NCBI GenBank assembly: GCA_009377605.1
Contig: WHTT01000075.1
Location: 1-32,153, forward strand
Length of the DNA: 32,153 nucleotides
Direction of reading: 5' to 3'
From: Luteitalea sp.
GTDB lineage: Bacteria > Acidobacteriota > Vicinamibacteria > Vicinamibacterales > Vicinamibacteraceae
Positions 15,520-23,705 of this stretch are shown here, one piece after another (the first letter of the stretch is position 1; each line of letters starts with the position of its first letter). Under the pieces are notes generated by a model. It did no database searches. It saw only the letters and a list, made by a program, of their open reading frames with translations, and was not told the origin of the DNA. Both the position numbers and the translations under genes were made by a program.

Positions 15520-17145
15520 TCAGTCGTTCACACTCGTTGCGACCTGCAGTCGCTTTGCGTGGGACTTCAGTATGTCGTACGCCAAGAGGGGGAGTCCTTT
15601 GGCGTATCGTGCTCGGCGGTCTGGCTGCATGACAAAGAGATAGAGCCACTCGAATCCGCATCGCCTGAGAAACAGCGGCGGATTGGGGCGGTGTCCGGCA
15701 ATCAGGTCAAATAATCCGCCGACACAGAGAATCGTCGCGTAGGAGATCACGCGTCGTATTTCGAAGGCCAACAGCTCTTGTTTGGGTTGCCCCAAGCCGA
15801 GGATGATCAGGTCTGGCGCTGCGCTCTTCAATCGTCCGTGCAATGCCGCTTCTTCATCTGGCGACAGGTAGCCGTGTGAACTGAGGACGATGGATAACCC
15901 GGGAACGCTCTGGCGCAGGCGACTCGTTGCGACCCGGTTCGTCTGTTCGGTGGCACCAATCAGGGCCACTCTGAGCCCTTGGTAAGACGCCTGTCTACAG
16001 AGCGTCCAGATGAAGTCGTTCGCCGTCACCTTGCGAACTCTTTTGAGACTCAGAATCCAGAGCGCGAGCACAACGCCTATTCCGTCCGCGAAGCACAAGT
16101 CACACCTGCGCAATGTGGTCGCCATTCGTTCGTTCCGGCTCGCCTGAACGAGACTGACGCCGTGCAGGTAACTGACGATCAGCGGGCGCCGCCCGCACGA
16201 TCCGACGATTCTGGCGACCAGTTCGGACTCTCCGACTCCATCCACGGTAACCGACATCAATTCGTGGCGACCGCGGTCCATGCCGAACAGCGATGCCGTG
16301 ACGCGTCCACAAAGTTCAATCGCATAGGCCAGGAGAATCAGGCACACTGTGAGCGTGTGATAGAGTCTCGGCGAATTCGGCTGGGCGATGAGCGACATCA
16401 TCAAAGAAATGCGCTTCCGTGGGCACATCAAGACCGAGCCTGCATCCCTCAGAGCGTATCGGGCATACTTCGTGTGATGGCCAATTGCGAAGTGCTTTAG
16501 CAGGTACCGACAGAGCGACAGTCGCGGCCGGTGCATTGCGACGGCGGCGGCCGCGTACACCGGCCGGTGGCCAGTCTTGATCAATCGCGCCAACAATAGA
16601 GAATCTTGGCCACGCACGGCACCCGGGTCGAACAATGCTTCGCTCGCAGACGTGCGTCGAATTGCGAATGCCGAGGTATTCAAGTAGCGAATCCGTCCGT
16701 CCGGTGCTAATTGCGCCCTCTGCACCGCGGCGACCCTCAAGTCCTCCATTCTGCCGACCCACGTTACTGGGTCGCCAACGAGTCTCGCCTGAAATGCAAC
16801 GTCTCCCGGGTGCCGGTTGATTGCGGCGAGCAGTTCATTGATGAAGGTCGGCAGCAACTCAACGTCTGAATCCACGAAGAGGACGATGTCGCTATCGCTG
16901 ACCTGGAAGCCGTTGTTTCTGGCAGCCGAAACACCCAACGCAGCCTGCCGAATCAACCGGAGCCGAAACGGCCGCGGACCTCCCGTGACTCCGGGCGGTG
17001 GAAGCGCGTCGCTTCCATCATCCACCACGATTACCTCCCTGGGAGGCACCTCCTGGCCCGCCAAACTGCGCAAGCACGCCTGAACGCCGCTCCACTGGTT
17101 GCGAACAGGAATAACCACGCTCACCGTCAGGTTTGGTGGGGCCAC
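15520..17145 (-). CDS. two-domain glycosyltransferase: GT2 fused to WecG/TagA/CpsF (GT26)
   Basis: A 541-residue intact protein. Residues 5-230 are a family 2 glycosyltransferase with the nucleotide-sugar DDGS (42-45), the metal-binding DSD (92-94) and a later GQDSLLLARL acceptor-side motif. A hydrophobic stretch at about 262-282 (TVCLILLAYAIELCGRVTAS) separates the domains. Residues 296-530 are a WecG/TagA/CpsF transferase: catalytic ADGIGVVLAL (353-357 ADGIG), GLGQPKQELL (450-459), CVGGLFDLIAG (474-484) and FEWLY (498-502). Start GTG 17145 with AAGGA nearby. It would add two sugars in turn to a lipid-linked glycan at the inner membrane. It is flanked by broken genes on both sides, so was probably brought in with them. 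Confidence 0.88.
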   Translation of the reverse strand: MAPPNLTVSVVIPVRNQWSGVQACLRSLAGQEVPPREVIVVDDGSDALPPPGVTGGPRPFRLRLIRQAALGVSAARNNGFQVSDSDIVLFVDSDVELLPTFINELLAAINRHPGDVAFQARLVGDPVTWVGRMEDLRVAAVQRAQLAPDGRIRYLNTSAFAIRRTSASEALFDPGAVRGQDSLLLARLIKTGHRPVYAAAAVAMHRPRLSLCRYLLKHFAIGHHTKYARYALRDAGSVLMCPRKRISLMMSLIAQPNSPRLYHTLTVCLILLAYAIELCGRVTASLFGMDRGRHELMSVTVDGVGESELVARIVGSCGRRPLIVSYLHGVSLVQASRNERMATTLRRCDLCFADGIGVVLALWILSLKRVRKVTANDFIWTLCRQASYQGLRVALIGATEQTNRVATSRLRQSVPGLSIVLSSHGYLSPDEEAALHGRLKSAAPDLIILGLGQPKQELLAFEIRRVISYATILCVGGLFDLIAGHRPNPPLFLRRCGFEWLYLFVMQPDRRARYAKGLPLLAYDILKSHAKRLQVATSVND

Positions 17146-17279
17146 GGTCCTTTTTATGGGTCGGCTTGCAAGAGTCGTGCCTGCTGAGCTTGGCTTAGGA
17201 AAAAGCCGAGAGGCGGGATTGGCGCAAACCTGGCGGGCAAATTCTCATGCCCGGCAGACGTTATGTCGGTTTCCGGAAG

Positions 17280-17656
17280 TCGCTCGGTCCAACGCCTCGG
17301 AACCGTGTTCTGGGTGCACCCATCCAATGGGATCGTTGGGCCGGAACGTGTCGATCCATCACCAGCGTCCTCGTCGTTCGGCCACGAACTCCTGGAGCTC
17401 TATGAAGCCGAGCTGCGCCAGAACGATGTCGGCCTCGCCCGCGCGCCCGATCGAAGATGTTGATGCCGCCGACGGTGATGTCGACGCGGTGGCCGGTCGC
17501 CTCCTCGAAATCAGCCACGAGGGTCGCGAGGAATCCAGCGGTGTTGGCGGCGCCAACGGTGAGCAGCCGAATGGTGCGGCGCGGCCTGTCGACGCCGGAC
17601 CGGGACCCATCCTGCTCGGTGCTACACTCTGTATTGGCGGCTCGTGGGGACATCAC
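17280..17656 (-). pseudogene. periplasmic substrate-binding protein fragment
   Basis: Minus-strand frames read IRLLTVGAANTAGFLATLVA, DFEEATGHRVDITVGGINIF, then after a one-base shift AGEADIVLAQLGFIELQEFV, AERRGRW, an in-frame TGA and WIDTFRPNDPIGWV. This resembles the first lobe of molybdate/tungstate-type solute-binding proteins (ModA/TupA-like): the AANT strand start and ADIVLAQL are typical. There is no signal peptide and the 5' side ends exactly where the IS1182 fragment begins, at about 17656. Shift, stop and truncation show it is dead. Confidence 0.65.
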
Positions 17657-19452
17657 GACGGCGCCCGCCGGCGGCCGCCGAAGACCGCCGCGTCTCCATC
17701 GCCGACCCGGCGATGCGTCACGGCCGCAAGAGCAAGAGCAAGCGGTTCAATGGCTTCAAGCGCCACATCGCCGCCGATGTCGATCGGGGATTGATTCTCG
17801 CGTGCGCCCTCACCCCCGCCAATCGCCCTGAGGAGGAGGCGCTGCCGTCCTTGCGGACCGACTTGGAGCGGCAGGCCCTCGCCGTCGAGCAGCTGGTGAT
17901 CGATCGCGGGTACATCAACAGCACGCTCGTCGACGACGTGCTCCGCCGGCGCGGCAAGATTGTGTGCAAGCCCTGGAAATCGCACAACGGCGACCTGTTT
18001 CCCAAATCCGCGTTTCGGCTGAATCTCCGTGACCGGACGATCGAATGCCCCACGGGCCACGTGCAACGCTTCACGTTCGGCACGAGTGTCGAGTTCGACC
18101 CCGACAGCTGCGATCGCTGCGCGCGGCGACGTCAGTGCACCACCGCTGAACTCGGGCACGGCCGCACCGTCGCGATCGCCGAACACGAGCCGTTGCAGCA
18201 CCGACTTCGCACACAGATCCGGACGGCCGCGGGACGCGCGGCGCTGCGGGAGCGCACGACGATTGAACACAAGCTCGCGCACATCTCGCAACGACAAGGC
18301 AACCGCGCGCGGTACGTCGGCATCCGCAAGAACACCTTCGACCTCCGCCGTGCGAGCGCCCTCCAAAATCTGGAGACACTCCATCGTGCAGAGGCCGAAT
18401 CGCGAAAGGCTGCGTAATGACGGCACTTTCAAACCGTTTGGCGTTCTAGGCCCAGATGTTGACCAGAGCGGCTCTCCCGTGGACGCGCTAAACGCTCGCA
18501 GCCGCCCCGCCCCATCCGTTGCGTACACGCGCTCGCCATCCAAAGAGATCGCGGGGCTGGTTCCGCTGCCGGAGCCTATTGGCGTCGCGAATGCGATTGA
18601 GAGGCTCCCTTGAACCAAGTCAAGGCCATACAGTGCACCCTCGGCCGGAGTCGGTCCGGTCGCCGTCGCATAGATGCGGCCAGTGTCCGGGTGGACGGCA
18701 GGCGTGTTGGCGGCCTCAAAAACCCGTCCGAAGAACAGGTTGAAAATGTCGCTGGCAATAGCCGGGTCCAGGAGGCCATCCGCCCACAGGCCCGGAGGCG
18801 GCGTTAAGGCTACAGGTCCCGCTCCGCCCGGGAGATCCAACGGCGGCGCTGCGAGCCCGCCATCTTCCCGCCGAAACACCAGAACGGCTCCACCGGCGCT
18901 TGCGCCCAGAACGAACCCTTCCTTTGTGAACGCCAGGGAAGCGAAAGGACCACCGCCAGAGATCGGCACGCTCCACTTGACCTGGCCGTCGGAATGGAAC
19001 GCCCAAAGCTGGTCGCGGTCGCCAAGATAGAGATCGCCGGCAGCGTCTATCAGCGGTGCGCTGAAGCAGGCCGCCGAATCAAGATCGGCCATGGAGCGTT
19101 GAGGCGCGCTTTCCCACAGCAGATTCCCGGAACGGTCGAAGGCATGGAGATGGGACGTTCCCGGTCCTCGGCCAGTGGTGACATATAGGTGACCCTCAGG
19201 CCCGATGACCGGCGCCGGAAGAACCGCGGCGCCCTCCAAGCGCGACCAGGAGAAGCGGTGACGCGCTGGCATGAAGAACGGCGCGAAATCCGAGTTTCGT
19301 GAATCCCGGTGCAGCGACGGCCACGCCGTCTGCGCGTAAGGGGCCGGCAACTCCAGATCCGTCAGCGTCTGCGAGGACGACTGGGACGCAGGCAGCAGCA
19401 CGCTCCCAACCCAGACGATCAACTTCGCAACCTCCTTCGATCTGAGCCCCAT
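17653..19452 (-). CDS. exported PQQ-type beta-propeller protein, 3' end replaced by antisense IS
   Basis: The ATG at 19452 (MGLRSKEVAKLIVWVGSVLL, a signal peptide ending near ASQS) is the best start. Residues about 30-334 show propeller blades with the PQQ-like repeat: APVIGPEGHLYVTTG, HAFDRSGNLLWES, APLIDAAGDLYLGD, WAFHSDGQVKWSVP, PAVHPDTGRIYATATG, SPAISLDGERVYATDG, RAFSASTGEPLWS. After LWSTSG, at about 18451, the frame enters the IS1182 element antisense and stays open to 17653, adding roughly 265 residues with no family meaning. So the true protein has lost its C-terminus. It probably lay in the periplasm or outer membrane and its partner is unknown. Confidence 0.7.
   Translation of the reverse strand: MGLRSKEVAKLIVWVGSVLLPASQSSSQTLTDLELPAPYAQTAWPSLHRDSRNSDFAPFFMPARHRFSWSRLEGAAVLPAPVIGPEGHLYVTTGRGPGTSHLHAFDRSGNLLWESAPQRSMADLDSAACFSAPLIDAAGDLYLGDRDQLWAFHSDGQVKWSVPISGGGPFASLAFTKEGFVLGASAGGAVLVFRREDGGLAAPPLDLPGGAGPVALTPPPGLWADGLLDPAIASDIFNLFFGRVFEAANTPAVHPDTGRIYATATGPTPAEGALYGLDLVQGSLSIAFATPIGSGSGTSPAISLDGERVYATDGAGRLRAFSASTGEPLWSTSGPRTPNGLKVPSLRSLSRFGLCTMECLQILEGARTAEVEGVLADADVPRAVALSLRDVRELVFNRRALPQRRASRGRPDLCAKSVLQRLVFGDRDGAAVPEFSGGALTSPRAAIAAVGVELDTRAEREALHVARGAFDRPVTEIQPKRGFGKQVAVVRFPGLAHNLAAPAEHVVDERAVDVPAIDHQLLDGEGLPLQVGPQGRQRLLLRAIGGGEGARENQSPIDIGGDVALEAIEPLALALAAVTHRRVGDGDAAVFGGRRRAPS
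17656..18450 (+). mobile_element. 5'-truncated IS1182-family element
   Basis: The element runs from the break with the substrate-binding fragment to about 18450, where the propeller gene resumes. Only the 3' half of its transposase is left. The right end is inferred from where propeller similarity stops; terminal inverted repeats cannot be checked because the left end is gone. Confidence 0.6.
17668..18417 (+). pseudogene. IS1182-family transposase, C-terminal part
   Basis: The frame gives DRRVSIADPAMRHGRKSKSK, RFNGFKRHIAADVDRGLILA, then VEQLVIDRGYINSTLVDDVL with the second catalytic Asp in IDRGY, a zinc-like cluster C-x2-C-x4-C around DSCDRCARRRQC, and RERTTIEHKLAHISQRQGNR with the final catalytic Glu in TIEHKLAH. 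All are standard for IS1182 transposases. The N-terminal half with the first Asp is missing, so it cannot work. It runs opposite to the propeller gene into which it has moved. Confidence 0.82.
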
Positions 19453-19985
19453 GGGCGGCCACCTTCCCACAGCGTTGGCTCCGGAACACGCTCCGAATCC
19501 GGCCTGTCCTCTTGCGCAGCAAGCCAAATTCGCCCAAGTTCGCGGGGGCCGTTCGCTCCACGTCCCCGCTATTATATTCAACCTCATCCACGATGACCTG
19601 GACCCTAGCACGGTAGCTGATACGACCATATGACTTTCATCTGAAGGTCGGAGCCACCACTTACGCAGCGCCCACGTGGCGTGTATCGTCGTCGCACGGA
19701 GCTCGAGGAGCTCGACGTAGAGGCCCCGCCCTTTGCAGAGTGACCTGTACGGAGCTCCGCCGCCGTGGAAGCAAGGCTCGCTGAATCTCAGATTGAGATC
19801 GCGAGTCCGTCCAACCCCGCGGGCTAGGGCAACTCCTACAGGATGCAGAACAGGATGCAAAGCCGACGCTGGGGATCGGTTAGGCGACGGAGAGCGAAGG
19901 TGTGGCCAAGGCGTGACGCTGTCTTACACTGAACTTGCACAATTTGTATGCTGACCAGAGGTTGTATCGGCTAAGCCCTTTATAT
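19453..19985. other. gene-free stretch between the propeller gene and tRNA-Lys
   Basis: About 530 bases with no recognisable gene. One short plus-strand reading (TQRPRGVYRRRTELEELDVE then APPFAE and a stop near 19743) looks like a C-terminal scrap but matches nothing I know. The AT-rich part at 19935-19985 just beyond the tRNA 3' end has no clear hairpin. The stretch probably belongs to the worn island to its left. Confidence 0.45.
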
Positions 19986-20061
19986 TGGTGGGTCGTCAGG
20001 GACTCGAACCCTGGACACCCTGGTTAAAAGCCAGGTGCTCTGCCAACTGAGCTAACGACCC
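19986..20061 (-). tRNA. tRNA-Lys (anticodon TTT)
   Basis: On the minus strand the 76 bases form a full cloverleaf: acceptor stem GGGTCGT pairing with ACGACCC, D-arm GCTCAGTTGGCAGAGC, anticodon stem CTGGC/ACCAG-type with loop CTTTTAA giving TTT, T-arm around GGTTCGAGTCC, discriminator A and an encoded CCA (19986-19988). It reads AAA and AAG codons. It stands alone; the DNA beyond its 3' end is the scrap region, which is the usual side for island integration, but I see no repeated 3' end. Confidence 0.97.
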
Positions 20062-20130
20062 AGAACGATGTTACCAGCTTGCCCGTGTGCTCTCAATGGC
20101 CCAGACGTCACGTACCCGATGCCGTAACGT

Positions 20131-21174
20131 TCACCGCCACCGGAAGAGTCGAAGCGCGAGCAGGTAGCACACCACCGTCCAGCCGGCGAGATTGGCAAGA
20201 TGCGGCGTGAGACCGAGGAGCCCTTGGCCATCGAGCATGACGCCGCGGAGCGCGCTCGTCAGCGCCGTGAGCGGCAGCGCGTGCACGAACGGCTGCATGA
20301 CGCTCGGGAAGTGCTCCGAGGAGAAGAACACGCCAGAGAAGACCCACATGGGCACCATCGCGAAGTTCATGAGGCCGGAGGCCGCCTCGATCGTCTTGAC
20401 GCGGCTGACGAGCAGCAAGCCGAGGCCGGAGAAGGTTGCTGCGCCCAGCACGCAGACCGCCGCGAGCACGAGCCAGGAACCGTTGATCGGCACGTCAAAG
20501 ACGATGACGGCAAAGCCCACCAGCGTGACGACCTCGAGCGTGAGGAACAGCAGCCTCGCCAGCATGTGCGAGAGCAGATAGTGAGCGCGCCGCATGGGCG
20601 AAGCCACGAGCCGCTTGAGGAGCTTGCGTGTTCGCGCGAGCACGACGGCGAAGCCAATGCTCCACATGCCCGTGCCCATGATATTCATGCCGAGCAGACC
20701 GGGAACGACCCAGTCGACGTAACGCGCGCCAGGCGCCACCACGCGCTCCTCACGCGCCTTCCACAAGGACCGACGCCCCGCCGCACGTTGCAGCGCCTCG
20801 TCGACGGCCAAACGCGCGAGCTGACTCTCCGGCCGCGTGGGATCGAAGCGGTACACCGGCGGCGTGCCCGGCACGACGAGCACCTGAATGCTGCCCTTGC
20901 GCAACGCGATCTCCGCGTCGGGGCGCGAGAGCAAACGCGCGTCCAGGTCGGGCGCTGCCGCGAGCGCCGCGAGCCGCTCGTCGGCGCCAGGCGCCGCCAA
21001 GACGCCCACATCGACCGTCGTCGTCCCCTCACGACCAAAGGCGAGACCGAGCGCGCAGGTCATGAGCACCGGAAACAAGAAGACCCAGAACAGCGCTTCC
21101 GGCTCGCGCAGGAACTCGCGGACGCGCGCCAGCGTCAGCTCCACGAGCGGATGATGGACCTTCGCGTTACCCAT
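20131..21174 (-). CDS. ABC-2 type transporter permease
   Basis: A 347-residue membrane protein. One helix near the N-terminus (about 26-46, EALFWVFLFPVLMTCALGLA) is followed by a soluble outside loop of about 125 residues (VDVGVLAAPGADERLAALAA onward), then five helices: VPGLLGMNIMGTGMWSIGFA, LARLLFLTLEVVTLVGFAVI, WLVLAAVCVLGAATFSGLGL, ALTSALRGV-adjacent, and LAGWTVVCYLLALRLF. This is the ABC2_membrane_3 layout. The ATG lies within the end of the ATPase gene (eight-base overlap), so the two are coupled and form one exporter. Substrate unknown; drug or lipid export is common for the type. Confidence 0.88.
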   Translation of the reverse strand: MGNAKVHHPLVELTLARVREFLREPEALFWVFLFPVLMTCALGLAFGREGTTTVDVGVLAAPGADERLAALAAAPDLDARLLSRPDAEIALRKGSIQVLVVPGTPPVYRFDPTRPESQLARLAVDEALQRAAGRRSLWKAREERVVAPGARYVDWVVPGLLGMNIMGTGMWSIGFAVVLARTRKLLKRLVASPMRRAHYLLSHMLARLLFLTLEVVTLVGFAVIVFDVPINGSWLVLAAVCVLGAATFSGLGLLLVSRVKTIEAASGLMNFAMVPMWVFSGVFFSSEHFPSVMQPFVHALPLTALTSALRGVMLDGQGLLGLTPHLANLAGWTVVCYLLALRLFRWR

Positions 21175-22102
21175 CGCGCAGGTGCCTTCCCGTCAGCGAC
21201 ACGAACACATCCTCGAGCGTCGCACTGTGTGTGGTGAGCATGGAGAGCCGTGCGTCAGGTCCCACGACGTGCAGCAGCCCCGGAATCGCCAGGTGCAGGT
21301 GCGACGCGATGAGCGAGCAGCCGCCATCCTGATGCCTCACCTTCCGCACCCCAGGCAGCGTCTCGAGCACCTCGTCTGACGGCAACGGCGTGCCGTCCAC
21401 GAGCGCGAACTCGATGACGTGCTCCGCACCAAGCGACGCGATGAGCTCACGCGGTGTTCCCAAGGCAATCACATTTCCACGGTCCACGACCGCCACGCGG
21501 TCGCACAACGCCTGCGCCTCGTCCATGTAGTGCGTCGTCAGGAGAATTGTTCCGCCGCCAGCGCGGTAGCCGTCGAGCAACGACCAGAGCTGGCGTCGCG
21601 ACTGTGGATCGAGCCCGGTCGTGGGCTCGTCGAGGAACAGCAGATCGGGGGCGCCGACGAGTGCACACGCCACGGCAAGGCGTTGCTTCTGACCGCCTGA
21701 GAGCTTCGAGTACCACGCGTTCCGCTTCGACTCGAGCTCGACCATCGTGAGCACCTCGTCGACGCTGCGGCCCTGGCGGTAGAACGACCGAAAGAGGCGG
21801 ATCGTCTCCTCCACCGTCAGCTTGTCGGCGAGCTGCGTTTCCTGGAGCGCCATGCCCAAGCGCTGACGCAAGGCCTCCTCGTCATGTCGCCAGTGAAGGC
21901 CGAGCACCTCGACGTCGCCGGCATCCGGCTGCAAGAGGCCCTCCAGGATCTCGATGGTCGTCGTTTTGCCGGCGCCATTGGGCCCCAGCAGACCGAAGCA
22001 TTCACCGCGTCGGACCTCGAGGTCGAGCCGATCGACAGCCGTCAGGTCGCCATAGCGCTTCACCAAGCCGCTACAACGCACGGCAATTTCTGGAGAGGTC
22101 AT
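21167..22102 (-). CDS. ABC transporter ATP-binding protein
   Basis: A 311-residue ATPase subunit. Walker A GPNGAGKTT (40-48), Q-loop in MALQETQLADKL, signature LSGGQKQR (about 134-141), Walker B LLFLDEPTTGLD and switch His in LLTTHYMDEAQ. After about residue 225 a C-terminal extension (HVIEFALVDGTPLPSDEVLE, ATLEDVFVSLTGRHL) is typical of DrrA/CcmA-type partners of ABC-2 permeases. It overlaps the permease gene and begins 21 bases after purA on the same strand, so it may be co-transcribed with purA. It powers the neighbouring permease. Confidence 0.93.
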   Translation of the reverse strand: MTSPEIAVRCSGLVKRYGDLTAVDRLDLEVRRGECFGLLGPNGAGKTTTIEILEGLLQPDAGDVEVLGLHWRHDEEALRQRLGMALQETQLADKLTVEETIRLFRSFYRQGRSVDEVLTMVELESKRNAWYSKLSGGQKQRLAVACALVGAPDLLFLDEPTTGLDPQSRRQLWSLLDGYRAGGGTILLTTHYMDEAQALCDRVAVVDRGNVIALGTPRELIASLGAEHVIEFALVDGTPLPSDEVLETLPGVRKVRHQDGGCSLIASHLHLAIPGLLHVVGPDARLSMLTTHSATLEDVFVSLTGRHLRDG

Positions 22103-22123
22103 CAGAGGCTTGCGTGTCTTGGT

Positions 22124-23434
22124 CTACGCTGGCGCCGCCTCGAGCCACCGGCGTACCAGCGTGTCCTCTCGGAGAATGGTGTCCTCGCGTTCGGAGCCGG
22201 TCGAGATGACGGCCACCGGGACGCCGCACAGCTCTTCGAGTCGGGCGACATACTGGCGCGCGGCCAGCGGCAACGCCCCGTACGATCTGACACCCTTGGT
22301 CGGCGCGGACCAGCCGCGCACGGTCTCGTAGACCGGCTCGCATGCGGTGAGCTGGCCAATCTCCGCGGGAAACTCCTCTACCGTCTGTGCGCCGAGGCGA
22401 TACGCCACCCCCACGTGCAGCTCGTCGAGGCCGTCGAGCACATCGAGCTTGGTGACCGCCAGCGCATCCAAGCCATTGACGCGGACCGCGTACCGCACGG
22501 CGACGGCGTCGAACCAACCGCACCGGCGCGGACGGCCGGTCACGGCGCCGTACTCGTTGCCGCTCTCGCGCAATCGCTCGCCGATCGCATCATCGAGCTC
22601 CGTCGGCAGGGGCCCCTCGCCAACCCGCGTCGTATACGCCTTGGCAATGCCCAGGACCCCGTCGATGGCGCGCGGGCCCACACCAAGCCCGGTGCAGACG
22701 CCGCCGACCGTCGCGCTCGACGAGGTGACATACGGATACGTGCCGTGGTCGATGTCGAGCAGCGTGCCCTGCGCGCCCTCGAACAGCACGCGCTGACCTC
22801 GCCGAATCGCCCTGTCGAGGAAGAGGGAGGCGTCCTGGACCCAGGGACGCATGCGCTCCCACGCCTCCTGCAGCTCTGCCAGGACGAGCTGCCAGTCCAT
22901 GTGCGCGGTATCCAACAACCGGTTGCGCGCTTCGACGTTCTCGCGCACCGCATCCGCCAACGCGCGCGGCGACGATGGATCCGAGAGATCACCCACGCGG
23001 ATACCTCGCCGTCCCGCCTTGTCCTCGTACGCGGGCCCAATGCCACGCGACGTGGTGCCAATGCGCCGTTCGCCGCGCCGCGCCTCGGCCAGCAGCTCGA
23101 GCTCGCGGTGGTAGGGCAAGATGAGGTGCGCCTTGCTGCTGATGACGAGCCGATTGTCGACCATGACGCCCGCACGTTGCAGCTCTTCGATCTCGCCAAA
23201 CAGCGCCTGCGGATCGATCACCACGCCGTTGCCGAGCACGCAGATCACGTCGGGCTGGAGGATGCCGGACGGCAGTAGGCGGAGCACGAACTTCCGGCCC
23301 TTCGCGTACACGGTATGCCCGGCGTTGTGTCCGCCTTGATATCGGCACACGATCCCGAAATGAGGCGTGAGCAGATCGACGATCTTGCCCTTGCCTTCGT
23401 CGCCCCATTGGGCGCCCAGCACTGCGATGTTCAT
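22124..23434 (-). CDS. purA: adenylosuccinate synthetase
   Basis: Catalyses IMP + aspartate + GTP to adenylosuccinate, the first committed step to AMP. I use the ATG at 23434 ([17 protein letters not shown]), giving 436 residues, the family's normal size; longer starts add residues not found in PurA. Motifs: GDEGKGK P-loop (11-17), GHNAGHTV (35-42) with the catalytic His, [39 protein letters not shown], the [17 protein letters not shown] segment, and TKLDVLDGL for GTP base recognition. No residue seems missing. It is the first gene of a minus-strand group with the ABC exporter, and diverges from the P-loop ATPase gene. Confidence 0.97.
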   Translation of the reverse strand: MNIAVLGAQWGDEGKGKIVDLLTPHFGIVCRYQGGHNAGHTVYAKGRKFVLRLLPSGILQPDVICVLGNGVVIDPQALFGEIEELQRAGVMVDNRLVISSKAHLILPYHRELELLAEARRGERRIGTTSRGIGPAYEDKAGRRGIRVGDLSDPSSPRALADAVRENVEARNRLLDTAHMDWQLVLAELQEAWERMRPWVQDASLFLDRAIRRGQRVLFEGAQGTLLDIDHGTYPYVTSSSATVGGVCTGLGVGPRAIDGVLGIAKAYTTRVGEGPLPTELDDAIGERLRESGNEYGAVTGRPRRCGWFDAVAVRYAVRVNGLDALAVTKLDVLDGLDELHVGVAYRLGAQTVEEFPAEIGQLTACEPVYETVRGWSAPTKGVRSYGALPLAARQYVARLEELCGVPVAVISTGSEREDTILREDTLVRRWLEAAPA

Positions 23435-23705
23435 CGTTGGTTGCATCCGATCCCGCGCGTGGGATCCCGGTAGTCGAAGCCAGCCGGACATGTCGACGAA
23501 CACGCCCGGTACGCGAACGCATTATGGTATCAGAGCGTTGCCGCTGAATCCACCGCAGGCGCAGGCAGCGGGCGACACGCGCACGCGCAGAGACAGCATG
23601 TAAACAGGCATTGACAATCGGTGTGGAGGTACATAGGCTCTTGATCTTCACTCCATACGGTCGCGCACGGGCACCGACGCGCCATGGAGCGTTCATGTAC
23701 AAGCT

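Noticed and set aside
19657-19743. Short plus-strand reading that looks like a protein C-terminus (VYRRRTELEELDVEAPPFAE)
   Set aside because: Too short and without a start, ribosome site or family match to call a gene or a named remnant.
19986-20061. Attachment site at the tRNA-Lys 3' end
   Set aside because: No second copy of the tRNA end was found by eye in the region to its left, so no att site is called.
20200-21237. 345-residue plus-strand frame rich in His, Arg and Glu
   Set aside because: Antisense shadow of the ABC-2 permease gene; composition is that of a reverse-read membrane protein gene.
21884-23278. 464-residue plus-strand open frame
   Set aside because: Antisense to purA and the ABC ATPase, whose motifs are complete; the frame has no recognisable motif.
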